From Babesia bovis T2Bo (lineage: Eukaryota > Apicomplexa > Aconoidasida > Piroplasmida > Babesiidae), in assembly GCF_000165395.2 (NCBI RefSeq), contig NC_010575.1:357001-421000 (forward strand): 64,000 nt of DNA. The letters run 5' to 3'. This document shows, piece after piece, positions 43,485 through 54,165 of this stretch. The notes beneath the pieces are model-generated. The model made no database searches, had not been told where the DNA came from, and saw only the letters and a program-made list of their open reading frames with translations. Within the stretch, counting starts at the first letter, position 1, and each line of letters begins with the position of its first letter. The translations under genes and the position numbers were made by a program.

Positions 43485-44452
43485 AGTGGCTCACGTGGTT
43501 CACATAAAAGGTGGAAGTTGGTTATATGGGACTAGTTCCATCTTGTTTTCTCTCCTGAGGTTGTAAGGTAGTCTCGACAATCAACCGTCGAGTAATATTT
43601 TAAATGATCGGTTATGTATGTATTATATATATTTAAAATGTGTAATTTTACTGGTTATATATTGCCATTGTTGCGTGTAATGGGCCTAATATGTGGAAAT
43701 ATGTGTACCAGTCGCCAGTAATCATTGGACGTTGACGACACACCTCAAAATTAAGTTAAGATTTAAACAATATTAATCTATTCTAAATGTTTTACAATGG
43801 TATTTATAGCAGTTTCACTAAGGATAATGTGTATGTGTGTCGTAGAGACCTGGTTATATCATATTCATGGATTTATAAGTACCACCGATGTATATCCATA
43901 ACAATAAAGGTCTTCCATTGATATTATTGTTTAACGTCATTGTAAAACACCGTCCACAAAGCAAATGGATATAATTTGCAATAAGAACTACTACACTCTA
44001 CTACGGTGTAAGATTTAAATATATAAAAACGTTGATTAAGTAGATTCCAGAACTAGATATTGTAATTTTATCCGCGAAAATGATAGTAAATAGTCGTTCC
44101 GTTGTGTCTGTGTAACTGGCAATTGATGCGTGTTATAGCGACGTGAGATGATTCCGCAATCACAAAATACCTACCATCAGCGGTTAAATTATATGGTCGA
44201 TATTATCGGTAAAATATATTTATTATGTGCTTGTTTGTTGCTATAGATCGGTAATTTGTCTGATGGGGGTGTACGGATTCTCCTGGCTCGTGTTAACTAA
44301 TCCTGAGATTTATATCCCAGGCCCGTTTAAGTGGCATTTCCATTGGGTTCTACAAGTTAAGGCAACCGCATATATGTGTTTATAGCAGTTGCCTTTACTT
44401 TAGTTGTCCTTAGCCGCTGTTTCAGGTACGTGTTAAGGTTCACGTCTCCAAG
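43485..44452. other. Divergent promoter region between VPS13 and DDX60-like genes
   Basis: 968 AT-rich bases between two start codons pointing away from each other, so both promoters and 5' leaders should lie here. A pyrimidine-rich segment near 44380-44430 ending in TTTCAG could be a 5'-UTR intron acceptor for the helicase gene. No RNA gene was recognised. Confidence 0.5.
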
Positions 44453-47400
44453 ATGGCGGATAAGTTCGATGATGAAGCACCTGTTAGCAAGGTAGAGTTG
44501 ATGTACGACATCGCCGCGGCATCTGCGGCTGAACCTTTGCGATCAGGTCGTCAGCAATCTGGCTCGCCTCGCAGTGAAGCTGCGTCTTCTTCATTCCACC
44601 ATGGTGATAAGTTTGAACCTACTGATGGTATTGACACGATTGATTATGGATCTCTCGGTATATTGAACATAGAGTGCGCAAAGTCGCTTCGTTGTGATCC
44701 CAGTGTACCGTTAAAGTCACGTCTTAAGCTGTGGCATGCTATGTGTCCTACTGATTTTTCTAATCTTCTTGGTAGTGCTGGTGCCAAGGAGAGCTGTTGT
44801 ATAGTTCATGCTGAATCCCTTATCGTGCATATAGTTTGCAGTGCGGAGAAGGAGGGTAATGTATTGCTTGACTTTGCAAAAGGCCCTCAGACACTACAGT
44901 TGATATACCGTGTTGAGCGTATTTTGAGTGGTATCATACGCTGTGGTGGTACTTTTATGTTAGTGTTTTTTGACGTTTTTAGGAAATTGTTTGACCCAGG
45001 ATATGGCCATGCCGGTGAGGATGGTGAAGATCAGCATTTCTTTGACGGCTACTTGTTATTGCGTGAGATTTTGCTTACTCACGTCGTTTTAAATGGCATA
45101 TCTCATATGGTATTTCGTGACTGGTATGATCCAGAGTGGGTTAGTTACGTGGACAACAACGAACCAGCATTTATAATGATAGAGGATGGATCCTCATTTT
45201 TGTACAAGCACCGCACGTTGTATGAGATTGTGGACACTACATCCAGTTCTCCTTTGAACGAGCCCAATGGCGAGATTGTGGCTGATTTTGAGGTTCAGCA
45301 GAGTTACATGGATAGGTTTACTTTTGCCACTCAATCTTTGGCCATGCACAGTCTGTCGATTAACTTATGTGTAGCATACTTTTTTGAGTTAGGCCCATTT
45401 GCCCACAATTTCAAGGCGTTCATTTCATTTCCCAGCAATTGCTTGCCTCCTACTCAGTTTATCGAAGAGTTAGAGTCGCAATTCATGCTGGAGTACCCGC
45501 TTGAGGAGAGGGTTGATGCGGATGGTTCCGGCACTGAGCTTGTCCAGCAGATAATGTCTGATCTTGGTACATTGGGCATTGATTGTCGACTTCGTCACAT
45601 AGTAGCTTGCAATTACCTAAGGAGTCTGATTGAGATGAAGCCTGATGCTGATGACGAGGTTGACGAAGATACGGCACTATATATTGACAGCTGCGAGCTT
45701 ACTTTTAAAGTACTTCTTATCCACAATCATTTGCTCGACTTACTTTCACTTGAGGACAGATGTACGCTGCGTCTTGATGCCGAAGGTTGGGAGTTCTTCA
45801 GTACCTATATTGCTGCCACGTTAGATTTTATGACTTCCACTACAGTCCCAGTTTTGTGTGGGCTGAGCAGTGTGGTAGACACGATGGCAGACTCCCGTCG
45901 TGATGCGGCAGATTTATTTGATGGCAATCTCTTCACTTCTATATTGCACAGCATGGCCATATATGCTAGTGACCACGGTAACAAAGTAGACCTGGATTGC
46001 TTTATGTTGGATAAAGAAGTGGTTTCTCAGATGGATCGCATGTACGCTCACTTTTCTCAGAATTCGGGTGCTACTGTATTTCCCATTGACATGTCACCGT
46101 TTGCTAGTTGCGGTATATACGACACTGTAGGTACTGTGGACAGCCATAGCGGTGCGCAGGATGGTGTGTTGAACGTTGACAACCAGTTTGTGAACATGTA
46201 CTTCGGTCTGACTGAAGACAAGGTTATAAAGTTTTATGAAGGTGACAATTCACGTTGCATGGAGCGTTTCGCTGCGTTGCAGTGGCGTAATCCCGCACTA
46301 ATGTCGGAGAAGACGGAGTGCATCGATTATTATTTCAAGGTTGAGAAACAAGACAAGATGGCGTTGCTGCCCAATCGCAGTCAACGTCAGGAGCAGCGCA
46401 GCATGCAGAGGCAGAATGCCTTTTCGCACTTATTATCGCGTTACTTGGGTTCGAATAACTTGCATCACCCGATAGTCCCCAAACTGGAGCACCAGTGGTT
46501 AGATGTTAAGCAACGTGGCCTTGAGGAGAATGCCGATGCCTCTGCTGCAGCTTCCGGTAAGAAGGACGCTAAAAAGGTCAAGGAGTCCAAGAAGGACAAG
46601 AGTGCTAAGGATGCTAAGAAAGACAAGGGTACGAAAGTGAAGACATCGGCGAAAGCTGAGCTTTTGCGTCAAAAGCACGCTGCAGCTCAGGAATCCAAGA
46701 GTCGTGAAGGTGATCTCAAGACATTTGAGCGTTTATCAAGTCGTCTGGGATCCATATTTTCAGCTGAACATGACTTTGACTCTATATACACCAGCATTCT
46801 TGATTACACTTCTGGTCCAAGCCGTGCTGTTGACCTTGTTGGTGACTTCAAGTGGCTTAAAGGCATGATCAGTACTAAGCCGATTCAGTTACAGTTTGTT
46901 CGTGGTATGTTGGAAAACCTGTTGAAGACCTTTGATGGTTATCGTATGCGTTCCTTAAACAAGAAAGGTGCTCGTGCTTCTTTTAGGCGCACTATTTGCA
47001 TGACAATTCGTTTGATTCATGATTGTTTCAAGGAATTTAAGTCACTTATCGATGGCGAGACTATAACCCTGCTTCAGCGCTTTTTATGTAAGCTTGGGTT
47101 GTCCAGGAGTGCTGCCAACCTGTTTAATGAGTGGCTCAAGCTTAACGATGATAAGAAGAACAAAAAGTTCAAGGTGGATTCTGATGAGCGCTTTGAATAT
47201 GCTTTACGGGATGGTATGGAATTTGACTTCCAGTTGGCTTACATGGGTGATCTCATGGAGCGTACTTTGGGGTCTACTGAGGACCCTCGTGTTTTGTTTA
47301 AGCCTGACGCTTGGCAGAAAATACTGCTTGACACGGTTGATAACCGTGAGTCATCATTGGTTGTAGCTCCTACATCTACTGGTAAGACATACATTTGTTA

Positions 47401-50400
47401 CTATGCTATGGAACAGGGTCTTCGTCTGGATGACGAGGGCATTGTTATTTACGTATCGCCTAACAATGCGCTTGCTTTACAGGTTAAGTATGAGATTACA
47501 GCGAGGTTTTCTTCTAAGAACTATAGTTCTCCGTCGTGTGCTGCTGTTCTTAGTGCTACCTTCTTGGATAACTTCCATGATCCCAAGTGGAATTGTGCTC
47601 AAATTTTGGTTACAGTGCCATCTATCCTTGAGCAGTTATTGGTTGCCATGCGTTCCAGTGAACTCGGATACATTAAGCGCATTGAATACTTAATTTTTGA
47701 CGAGATCCACTGCATTTCTGACGAGGAGATTGGTCCTTTTATGGAGCGCATTATTCATTTAAGTGCTGCACCTTTCATGGCTCTTTCTGCTACAGTAGGC
47801 AATCCATTGGAGTTCCATGCTTGGTTGACCAAGGTTGAGCGTACTCGTCGTAATTCAGCTACAGCCAAGGTGCATTACATTTACTTTGACGAGCGATACT
47901 CTGACCTTAAGCTGGAGTGCTATAGTAACCGTCATCTAGTCCCTCTGAACCCGGCTACATGTTTATCCTATCACAACGTGCTGCGCACTGGTTTCCCCAG
48001 GGATTGTTATTTACGACCTCGTGATTTATTTGTTTTATCTCGTTGTACTGATTATGTGATGGGTTCGCGATGCTCTGATATGGCTTATCTCTCGCCTGCT
48101 GAGTACTTTAGGAACACTCCTCTTATTACGAAGAGGCAATATCGCTATTGGTTGCAGACATACATCACTGAATTCGCACGTCAGGTACAAGAATCGGTAA
48201 TAACAGCGGACGACTTCCAGAAGATTATGGATTGCCTCAAATCGTTGAATGTATCGGTATCACCTGGCGATGCTGCCGCCGCTGACGAACCTGAAGATCA
48301 CTATTTCCGTTTATATCCATTGCTCAAACCTATGGATCCAGTTGTTGATTGTCCTGGGAATGATGCGCCTATATCTGTGCAATCTCGTGATTACCTGGAC
48401 CCTGCTGAGGTCATAACGCTTTTGAACACTTTAGAGCAGACTAAGCGACTGCCTTGCCTCGCTTTTACCTTTGATCGCAACCACATGGAGCACGTACTAG
48501 TCTCTGTTACACAACTACTTAAGCGCAGGCAGTGGGAGAAGTACTATGGCACTCCGGAGGCCACTGCCTGGACCAATGCTGAGAATAAGCGCCGTGTGGA
48601 TCACTACCAGATGTTGATGCGTCAGTATGAGGCTGAGAAGAAGATGCGCGGTGCAAGCCGCGAACAGAAGGAGGAGCAGGGTATCGGTGGCAAAGTTGAG
48701 GAGTTCATCGAGTTGCCTAAGGAGCCTGTTGACGTCGCTGAGGACTATGACCCTGAATTCAACTACTACAACCGGAAGATTTATGTGAACTATACTGAAG
48801 AAGTGGAGAATTTCATTAAGGTCGCTGCTGCATCCATAAGTAACCGTAAGCAGGTTGACACCTTTGTGGAGGCGTTAAGGCGCGGTATTGGTATCCATCA
48901 CGAGGGTTTACCACATAAATTCACGATGTTAACAGAGACTCTATACAGGATGGGTTTCTTAAAGGTACTTTTTTCCGGTCGCAGTTTAGCATTTGGTATT
49001 AACGTACCTTGTAAGAGTGTCATATTCATGGGTGACAATTACGAGTTGACTCCCTTAATGTACAAACAGATGAGTGGTCGTTGCGGTCGTCGTGGTTTCG
49101 ACTTGTCAGGTCATGTTGTTTTTTGGGGTTTACCAATGAAGCGTATTCGTCAGTTACTAACGGCTCAGCTTGGTAATCTTACTGGATACGCTTCTTGCAG
49201 TCCCACTGAGGTATTGGCTACTTTATCGGCTTTTAATAGTCTCTTGGTATCGGTTCGTTCTAGGCCTCCTCAGCCTAAGGTCAATTCCAAGATTAGCACA
49301 ACCGACGCCCGTGTACGTAAGACCGAGATTATCACTCGTAGTCGTGATTACGTGGTTGACCCTCGCATTATTGTTAAGCGTTTGGCATCTATGTTTATTC
49401 ACCCTCTGAAGCCACACTCCGGTTTCAGTAAGGATGAGGTTATCGTATTCCGTGCTTGCGTGGAGACACTTTTCGAGCTTGGTTTTATTGACCGTCATGG
49501 TTTAGTCAGCGGTTGTTGTGAGCTTGCTTTGTTAACTCGTGAATCTCACCCAAGTAACATGTTCCTAGCTCACCTTGCTCAGATGGGAAAGCTGCATGAC
49601 TTGACTCTGTCTACAGGTAGTGACTCTGCTGACAAGTTGATGGATATTGTTGCTCGCTTTGCCTATAAGCGCCAGCAGTTGGGTACCTGCGTGACTCTAC
49701 GACGTCTACTACCGCAACGCGTGCGTTGTGGAGCCAAGTACAACTCTAGGTTAGTATCTAACTTAAACCTCAAGGATGAGGGATCGCTAAGTGTCGAGCT
49801 GTTATACCCTGAGTCGTTCCCGCTGTTGCCATCAGCACGTGGAGAGGTAAAGGACCTCATAACCGTGTACAATGCCCAGATCCTTGGCATTCTATCTAAA
49901 TATCAGGCTAAACTTGAGCCCATGCAGCCCACGTTGCCATTGAGTAAGGTAGACTTTTGCACAGGTACCAAGGTGGTATCTAGTTGGTTTATGGAAAAAC
50001 GAGGTACTACTAAGTTCCAGAGCCTGGCATCTCCTTTTGTGGCTATTAATGGACTACCTGGCAATTTCTCTTCTGCACGTGAGCTTTGGTTAAGTTCTCG
50101 TGCTTGTTCTGATATAACGCTTGACATGGTGCCTACTATAGAGTCTGTCGAGGTTGATGTTGTTCAGATGGACCCGCATTACAACGTCCTAAATCGTTAC
50201 GGCATGACGTTGGATAATTCATATATCATTGATTATTGGACTCACGGTCGTTTTTCAGTGGTACGTGACGTCAATGGTTTGGGTCAGTATGCTTGGTTCG
50301 ACTTGCGCAAGATTTTGGTATTGCTGAAGTTGGCCAAGTTGACTTTGAACGGTTATACTGACGGTGGCGTTCGTCAAGATTCGTTAAACGACGCTGTAGT

Positions 50401-50443
50401 TCACGCATTGGATCGCTTTGAGTCTGTGTTCAACCGCATTTAA
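44453..50443 (+). CDS. DDX60-like Ski2-family DExH RNA helicase
   Basis: One exon, 1996 residues. The first ~690 residues have no recognised motif, then a lysine-rich low-complexity linker (about 695-745, many KKD/AKK units), then the helicase: Q-like DAWQ, motif I APTSTGKT (972-979), motif II DEIH (1083), motif III SAT (about 1111), HHEGL (about 1482) and motif VI QMSGRCGRRGFD (about 1540). A winged-helix/ratchet-like C-terminus follows. The DEIH box, HHEGL and large motif-free N-terminus are the layout of the DDX60 branch of Ski2-like helicases. In vertebrates DDX60 is linked to RNA sensing and translation control; in protists the role is unknown. Kozak-like AAGATGG at the start. Confidence 0.9.
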   Translation: MADKFDDEAPVSKVELMYDIAAASAAEPLRSGRQQSGSPRSEAASSSFHHGDKFEPTDGIDTIDYGSLGILNIECAKSLRCDPSVPLKSRLKLWHAMCPTDFSNLLGSAGAKESCCIVHAESLIVHIVCSAEKEGNVLLDFAKGPQTLQLIYRVERILSGIIRCGGTFMLVFFDVFRKLFDPGYGHAGEDGEDQHFFDGYLLLREILLTHVVLNGISHMVFRDWYDPEWVSYVDNNEPAFIMIEDGSSFLYKHRTLYEIVDTTSSSPLNEPNGEIVADFEVQQSYMDRFTFATQSLAMHSLSINLCVAYFFELGPFAHNFKAFISFPSNCLPPTQFIEELESQFMLEYPLEERVDADGSGTELVQQIMSDLGTLGIDCRLRHIVACNYLRSLIEMKPDADDEVDEDTALYIDSCELTFKVLLIHNHLLDLLSLEDRCTLRLDAEGWEFFSTYIAATLDFMTSTTVPVLCGLSSVVDTMADSRRDAADLFDGNLFTSILHSMAIYASDHGNKVDLDCFMLDKEVVSQMDRMYAHFSQNSGATVFPIDMSPFASCGIYDTVGTVDSHSGAQDGVLNVDNQFVNMYFGLTEDKVIKFYEGDNSRCMERFAALQWRNPALMSEKTECIDYYFKVEKQDKMALLPNRSQRQEQRSMQRQNAFSHLLSRYLGSNNLHHPIVPKLEHQWLDVKQRGLEENADASAAASGKKDAKKVKESKKDKSAKDAKKDKGTKVKTSAKAELLRQKHAAAQESKSREGDLKTFERLSSRLGSIFSAEHDFDSIYTSILDYTSGPSRAVDLVGDFKWLKGMISTKPIQLQFVRGMLENLLKTFDGYRMRSLNKKGARASFRRTICMTIRLIHDCFKEFKSLIDGETITLLQRFLCKLGLSRSAANLFNEWLKLNDDKKNKKFKVDSDERFEYALRDGMEFDFQLAYMGDLMERTLGSTEDPRVLFKPDAWQKILLDTVDNRESSLVVAPTSTGKTYICYYAMEQGLRLDDEGIVIYVSPNNALALQVKYEITARFSSKNYSSPSCAAVLSATFLDNFHDPKWNCAQILVTVPSILEQLLVAMRSSELGYIKRIEYLIFDEIHCISDEEIGPFMERIIHLSAAPFMALSATVGNPLEFHAWLTKVERTRRNSATAKVHYIYFDERYSDLKLECYSNRHLVPLNPATCLSYHNVLRTGFPRDCYLRPRDLFVLSRCTDYVMGSRCSDMAYLSPAEYFRNTPLITKRQYRYWLQTYITEFARQVQESVITADDFQKIMDCLKSLNVSVSPGDAAAADEPEDHYFRLYPLLKPMDPVVDCPGNDAPISVQSRDYLDPAEVITLLNTLEQTKRLPCLAFTFDRNHMEHVLVSVTQLLKRRQWEKYYGTPEATAWTNAENKRRVDHYQMLMRQYEAEKKMRGASREQKEEQGIGGKVEEFIELPKEPVDVAEDYDPEFNYYNRKIYVNYTEEVENFIKVAAASISNRKQVDTFVEALRRGIGIHHEGLPHKFTMLTETLYRMGFLKVLFSGRSLAFGINVPCKSVIFMGDNYELTPLMYKQMSGRCGRRGFDLSGHVVFWGLPMKRIRQLLTAQLGNLTGYASCSPTEVLATLSAFNSLLVSVRSRPPQPKVNSKISTTDARVRKTEIITRSRDYVVDPRIIVKRLASMFIHPLKPHSGFSKDEVIVFRACVETLFELGFIDRHGLVSGCCELALLTRESHPSNMFLAHLAQMGKLHDLTLSTGSDSADKLMDIVARFAYKRQQLGTCVTLRRLLPQRVRCGAKYNSRLVSNLNLKDEGSLSVELLYPESFPLLPSARGEVKDLITVYNAQILGILSKYQAKLEPMQPTLPLSKVDFCTGTKVVSSWFMEKRGTTKFQSLASPFVAINGLPGNFSSARELWLSSRACSDITLDMVPTIESVEVDVVQMDPHYNVLNRYGMTLDNSYIIDYWTHGRFSVVRDVNGLGQYAWFDLRKILVLLKLAKLTLNGYTDGGVRQDSLNDAVVHALDRFESVFNRI

Positions 50444-50944
50444 CTATGGTTATATCGACCAACACCATTTCAATATAATACGCTTCCTTTATTAGTCATA
50501 CAAACAGTAATATGCTCATTAGTGTAGCAACTATGATTTAATCATTATCTGTGCAACATAGTTGATTAAGTCGGTAGCTTGCGAATCCAATTTAGCGTCT
50601 GATAAAGGAGGTTTCAAAGCATAGTTTTAACTGTGTAGGCAGAATATAAAAAAACAATGTACATGTACCAGGAAAAACGACATAGATATCAAGATTGACG
50701 ATTCAAGGGTCTGATAATAAACGACGTTGAAATTAGACACAGGGTGTGACAATGGCATACTACATGATATATTATGCGGACTACTAGTTTATAATAGATA
50801 GTAACAGATGGATTCGTAATTTGGGTATTGATATCTTTCCGCAGAATCGCGTTACGGGAAAACAATTGTGTGTGTGTCATGCTGATCTTGATGCCCACTC
50901 AGCCTACCCTGGGGTCTATTCTTCCTATTGTATACTTTATATCG
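50444..50944. other. Intergenic region, no gene seen
   Basis: About 500 bases between tandem plus-strand genes (helicase and Rab7). Only unsupported short frames; probably 3' end plus Rab7 promoter. Confidence 0.4.
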
Positions 50945-51970
50945 ATGGCGCGGAAAAGGCCGATTCTGAAGATAATCATTCTTGGTGATAGCGGGTATGT
51001 TGGCTGAGTTTGGTCACGTAATGCTACAGGGTCGGGAAGACCTCGCTGATGAACCAGTTCATCAACAAGCGCTTTACCAACCAATATCGCGCGACCAGTA
51101 GGTTACTTGCTATATAAAGTAACTTCGTGCAGTCGGAGCTGATTTTTCAACTCAGGAAGTGACGGTTGATGACAAGGTGGTGACTTTGCAGGTAAGACAT
51201 GTATGATAAGTGACTCTTTTGTGTAGTATTTACATTGGCCGCTGTTATAATGTTGTTTCTATGCTTCCTTTGGACTTTTATGATATTAGTTGCTCATTAT
51301 TCATGGATGTGTGAGGTCTGGTATTACAGTCCCTTGTATATGTTGTTTAATGGAAACCAACGTATGGCTCTCTAATGCTCATTGTATGAACTCGTATCGC
51401 TGAATGTGATTTGGTACGCTTTATATCAGATATTTTATCTAGTATTGTTCAACATCTGTACAGATATGGGACACTGCCGGACAGGAGCGCTTCCAAAGTC
51501 TTGGGAAGGCTTTTTACAGAGGAGCAGATTGTTGTATGCTTGTGTATGATACTACCAACCAGAAGACATTTGAAAGTATTGAGAGTTGGAAGTCTGAGTT
51601 TTTGATTCAAGTTGAACCTAAGGACCCTGAGTCGTTCCCTTTTGCTTTAATTGGGAACAAGGTTGACGATGTTGCCAACCGTAAGGTGAGCGCCAACAAG
51701 GCGACTAATTGGTGTAAGGCCAATAACGACATTCCTCACTTTGAAACTAGGTATGTTTGTTTGGGATGTTTTACATAGTGTTTTAGTGCCAAGACCGCGC
51801 AAAACGTTGCTGCAGCATTCATGGAGATCGCAAAGAAGGCAGTGATGCGCGATACTCAGGACGATGAGATTTATATTCCTGATACTCTCTTGTTGGACCA
51901 GAGGCATGTGCAACATACGGGCAACAACTGCTCCCGTGGCGTTGGTAGCATACTAGGCTGTGATGGTTGA
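50945..51970 (+). CDS. RAB7: Rab7 small GTPase
   Basis: Five exons: 50945..50994, 51030..51097, 51133..51191, 51464..51750, 51787..51970; introns 35, 35, 272 and 36 nt; 215 residues. G-box motifs are all present: GDSGVGKTS (14-22, split by intron 1), switch I around [26 protein letters not shown] and ETSAK (split by intron 4). The effector region [15 protein letters not shown] and [20 protein letters not shown] match Rab7, which controls late endosome/vacuole traffic. Oddity: the C-terminus reads [15 protein letters not shown], without the usual CC or CxC prenylation end, so a further splice or an unusual tail should be considered. Intron 3 is long for this window. Confidence 0.9.
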
Positions 51971-52615
51971 GTCCATATTAATTGGACTTTATCACGAATA
52001 ATATTTTCCATAGGTACTATAGCGTGGTTTTTGTATAACTTCCAACAGTAGCGTTTAGGGCAAATTACATTGTGTACATTAAACACTGCCACAAAGTTCA
52101 TTTTGTACTTTTATTGACAAATAGCAATCCATATGTATCGTCATCATACTATCGCGATGAGTAATAATGAAATATAGCCCTTTTGTAATGGTAGCCACTG
52201 TTGCAGTGCGGTATAATGTTTTCCAGTGAAAACTTAGAAACTTTAGTATATATTAGTGATACGTATATATAGAAAGAGAGAACAGCAAGTAATTCATGTG
52301 ATAATGCCTGCGGTGGGAATAGAACAGTTGTTCTCTGCCAAGTGGTAACAACGGTAGTTGCCTCGACGTTAGTTCAGCGTTAGTACTATATTAAATACAC
52401 AATATAGCTGATATCTACTGTAGATTGTTTAGAGAAATTAATCATTTGCAGTGGAGTGCGCCCCTCATGCTGAGGTATGGTTATAGTGCGGGTAAGAAGA
52501 ATAGCTATTTCATCGCACATTTAGACGCCACTTCTTCTAGCTACCATTGGAAGGATTTATATTGATACTTCATACATGCTATGAGGTTCAAAAGTGGCGT
52601 TTATCATTATCGGGG
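51971..52615. other. Intergenic region, no gene seen
   Basis: About 645 AT-rich bases after Rab7. No frame or RNA signal worth calling. Confidence 0.4.
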
Positions 52616-52819
52616 TTAAATCGGATGTACTGGTTGTGCCACAGGCATAAGAAGAACATTTGTGGATTCATTCAGGGCGTTGTTAGCGCCTAAATGTGCT
52701 AGATGGTGAATATCATATAGGTCACCGATGAAATGCACTTCCAGTGTAATATATGGTGGTAAGGTTGATGGCTCGACAACTATGGCAGGATACCAACTGT
52801 ATTGATAAGTAATTGTCAT
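52616..52819 (-). CDS. Small hypothetical open frame
   Basis: 67 residues from an ATG, beginning MTITYQYSWYPAIVVEPSTL and ending MPVAQPVHPI. Composition (Pro, His, hydrophobics) is protein-like and no intron is needed, but no family was recognised and the neighbouring genes are on the other strand. It may be a small real gene or chance; RNA data would decide. Confidence 0.3.
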   Translation of the reverse strand: MTITYQYSWYPAIVVEPSTLPPYITLEVHFIGDLYDIHHLAHLGANNALNESTNVLLMPVAQPVHPI

Positions 52820-52882
52820 CTTATGTTAATCTAATCATGTCACTGATATCTGAGTTGGTTGTCTACATGTGAGAAGTTAAAA

Positions 52883-53401
52883 ATGGGTTTTATTTGGAAC
52901 ATTTTCGGTAATGTTGCATCAAATGTTGCATCAACCGCCATAGAGGTGGCGTCAAAGATTGCTCCGACTACAACAGAAACTATAATTTCTGGAATTTCAG
53001 GCCCAGTTATAGAGGATATATTGAAAGATTTAAGCGAGGATGTTATTACTGGTATATTACAGTCCCCAACTCTTGTTGCACTTTACAAGGAAAATCTACC
53101 CAGGATCATCGGTACAGTATGGTATCGCTATATAGTGCCTATGCTTTTGGTTATGGTTTTTTGTGTTATAGTTCTATATTGCTTATACTCTTACAGGATA
53201 GTTGCTTTTTTCGTAAAGTTGACCTACCCATTCCTAAGGCACACCTACAAAGCCATGTACAGATTTGTAGCATCCGCTGTTAAACAACCAGAAAGTCCTT
53301 ATTATGGTCTGCCGGGGTATACAATAGAAGGTATACCTTCGTATCTCCGAGGCACGGGCAAGATGTATCCTGCTGGTGCATTGGGTAACCCATTAAAGTG
53401 A
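52883..53401 (+). CDS. Single-TM hypothetical protein
   Basis: 172 residues from ATG 52883. The N-terminal half is polar/amphipathic with repeated small residues (NVASNVASTAIEVASKIAPT), then a strong TM helix (YIVPMLLVMVFCVIVLYCLY, about residues 90-112), a basic stretch (KLTYPFLRHTYKAMYRF) and a Gly/Tyr/Pro-rich tail (YYGLPGYTIEGIPSYLRG). No family recognised. The open +1 frame beyond the stop (to 53601) could be a further exon if GTAACC at 53388 is a donor, giving an Arg-rich tail (MRRSRIRTPTIRG). Cell location is not predictable beyond membrane insertion. Confidence 0.65.
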   Translation: MGFIWNIFGNVASNVASTAIEVASKIAPTTTETIISGISGPVIEDILKDLSEDVITGILQSPTLVALYKENLPRIIGTVWYRYIVPMLLVMVFCVIVLYCLYSYRIVAFFVKLTYPFLRHTYKAMYRFVASAVKQPESPYYGLPGYTIEGIPSYLRGTGKMYPAGALGNPLK

Positions 53402-54165
53402 TCTACCGTATGTATTTATCATTTTCAAAGCGAAATATAGACAAAGTTCTATATCACAATCTGAATGGTCGGCGAAAAGCATGCGCCGCTCAAGAATCAG
53501 AACACCAACTATAAGAGGGCAAGAAAACGAGGACATACCGTTAGTTGCCCAATTCTCATCATCCCCTATTGTCCTATCGGAATTATTAACAATGTGGACT
53601 TAGGTCGGATATGAATCATGAACATGATTGTTGCGTATCCGCATCGACAAAGCTTTGATGCTGGGCAACATTATGATGGTGAAATATGCCATTGAACTGT
53701 TTAATCTATGTACAATGTCCTATTTGCATAGTTATGTTTGTGGTTGAGACATTAAACACGCGCCTACTAGAATGTGGCATAACATATACATGGACAGAAG
53801 CGCCATGTTCTTCGTCTATTCGTATCGTAAAGGTTGTATTAGACAGCGCACTGTATGTTGAATGTGAAAAGTAGTGCTTTCACATGTCATAATGCCCAAT
53901 TGTAGATAATACAGAATACTCTATACGTAGAAGATATATTATTTAATGAAATACCCGTTGTAATAATACTGTGATGATTGTTTAGCAGGCTTTCCGCGTC
54001 CAAGTTGGGCAGTCATGTATATCACTTACGTGCTATTGATTTTTGTCATCGCTATTTGATAGTTTTCCAATGAACTTTTATATTGTAAATTAAGCTCAAG
54101 TCACGTGAAGCTGACGAAGGCATATTTCGATAACTCTACAAGGTTGTTCCTGTTTGGGTAACAAC
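53402..54165. other. Intergenic region with a possible extra exon
   Basis: About 760 bases between tandem plus-strand genes. An open frame to 53601 (ATG at 53481, 40 codons) looks protein-like and may be a short gene or a 3' exon of the upstream gene. The rest is AT-rich without signal. Confidence 0.4.
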
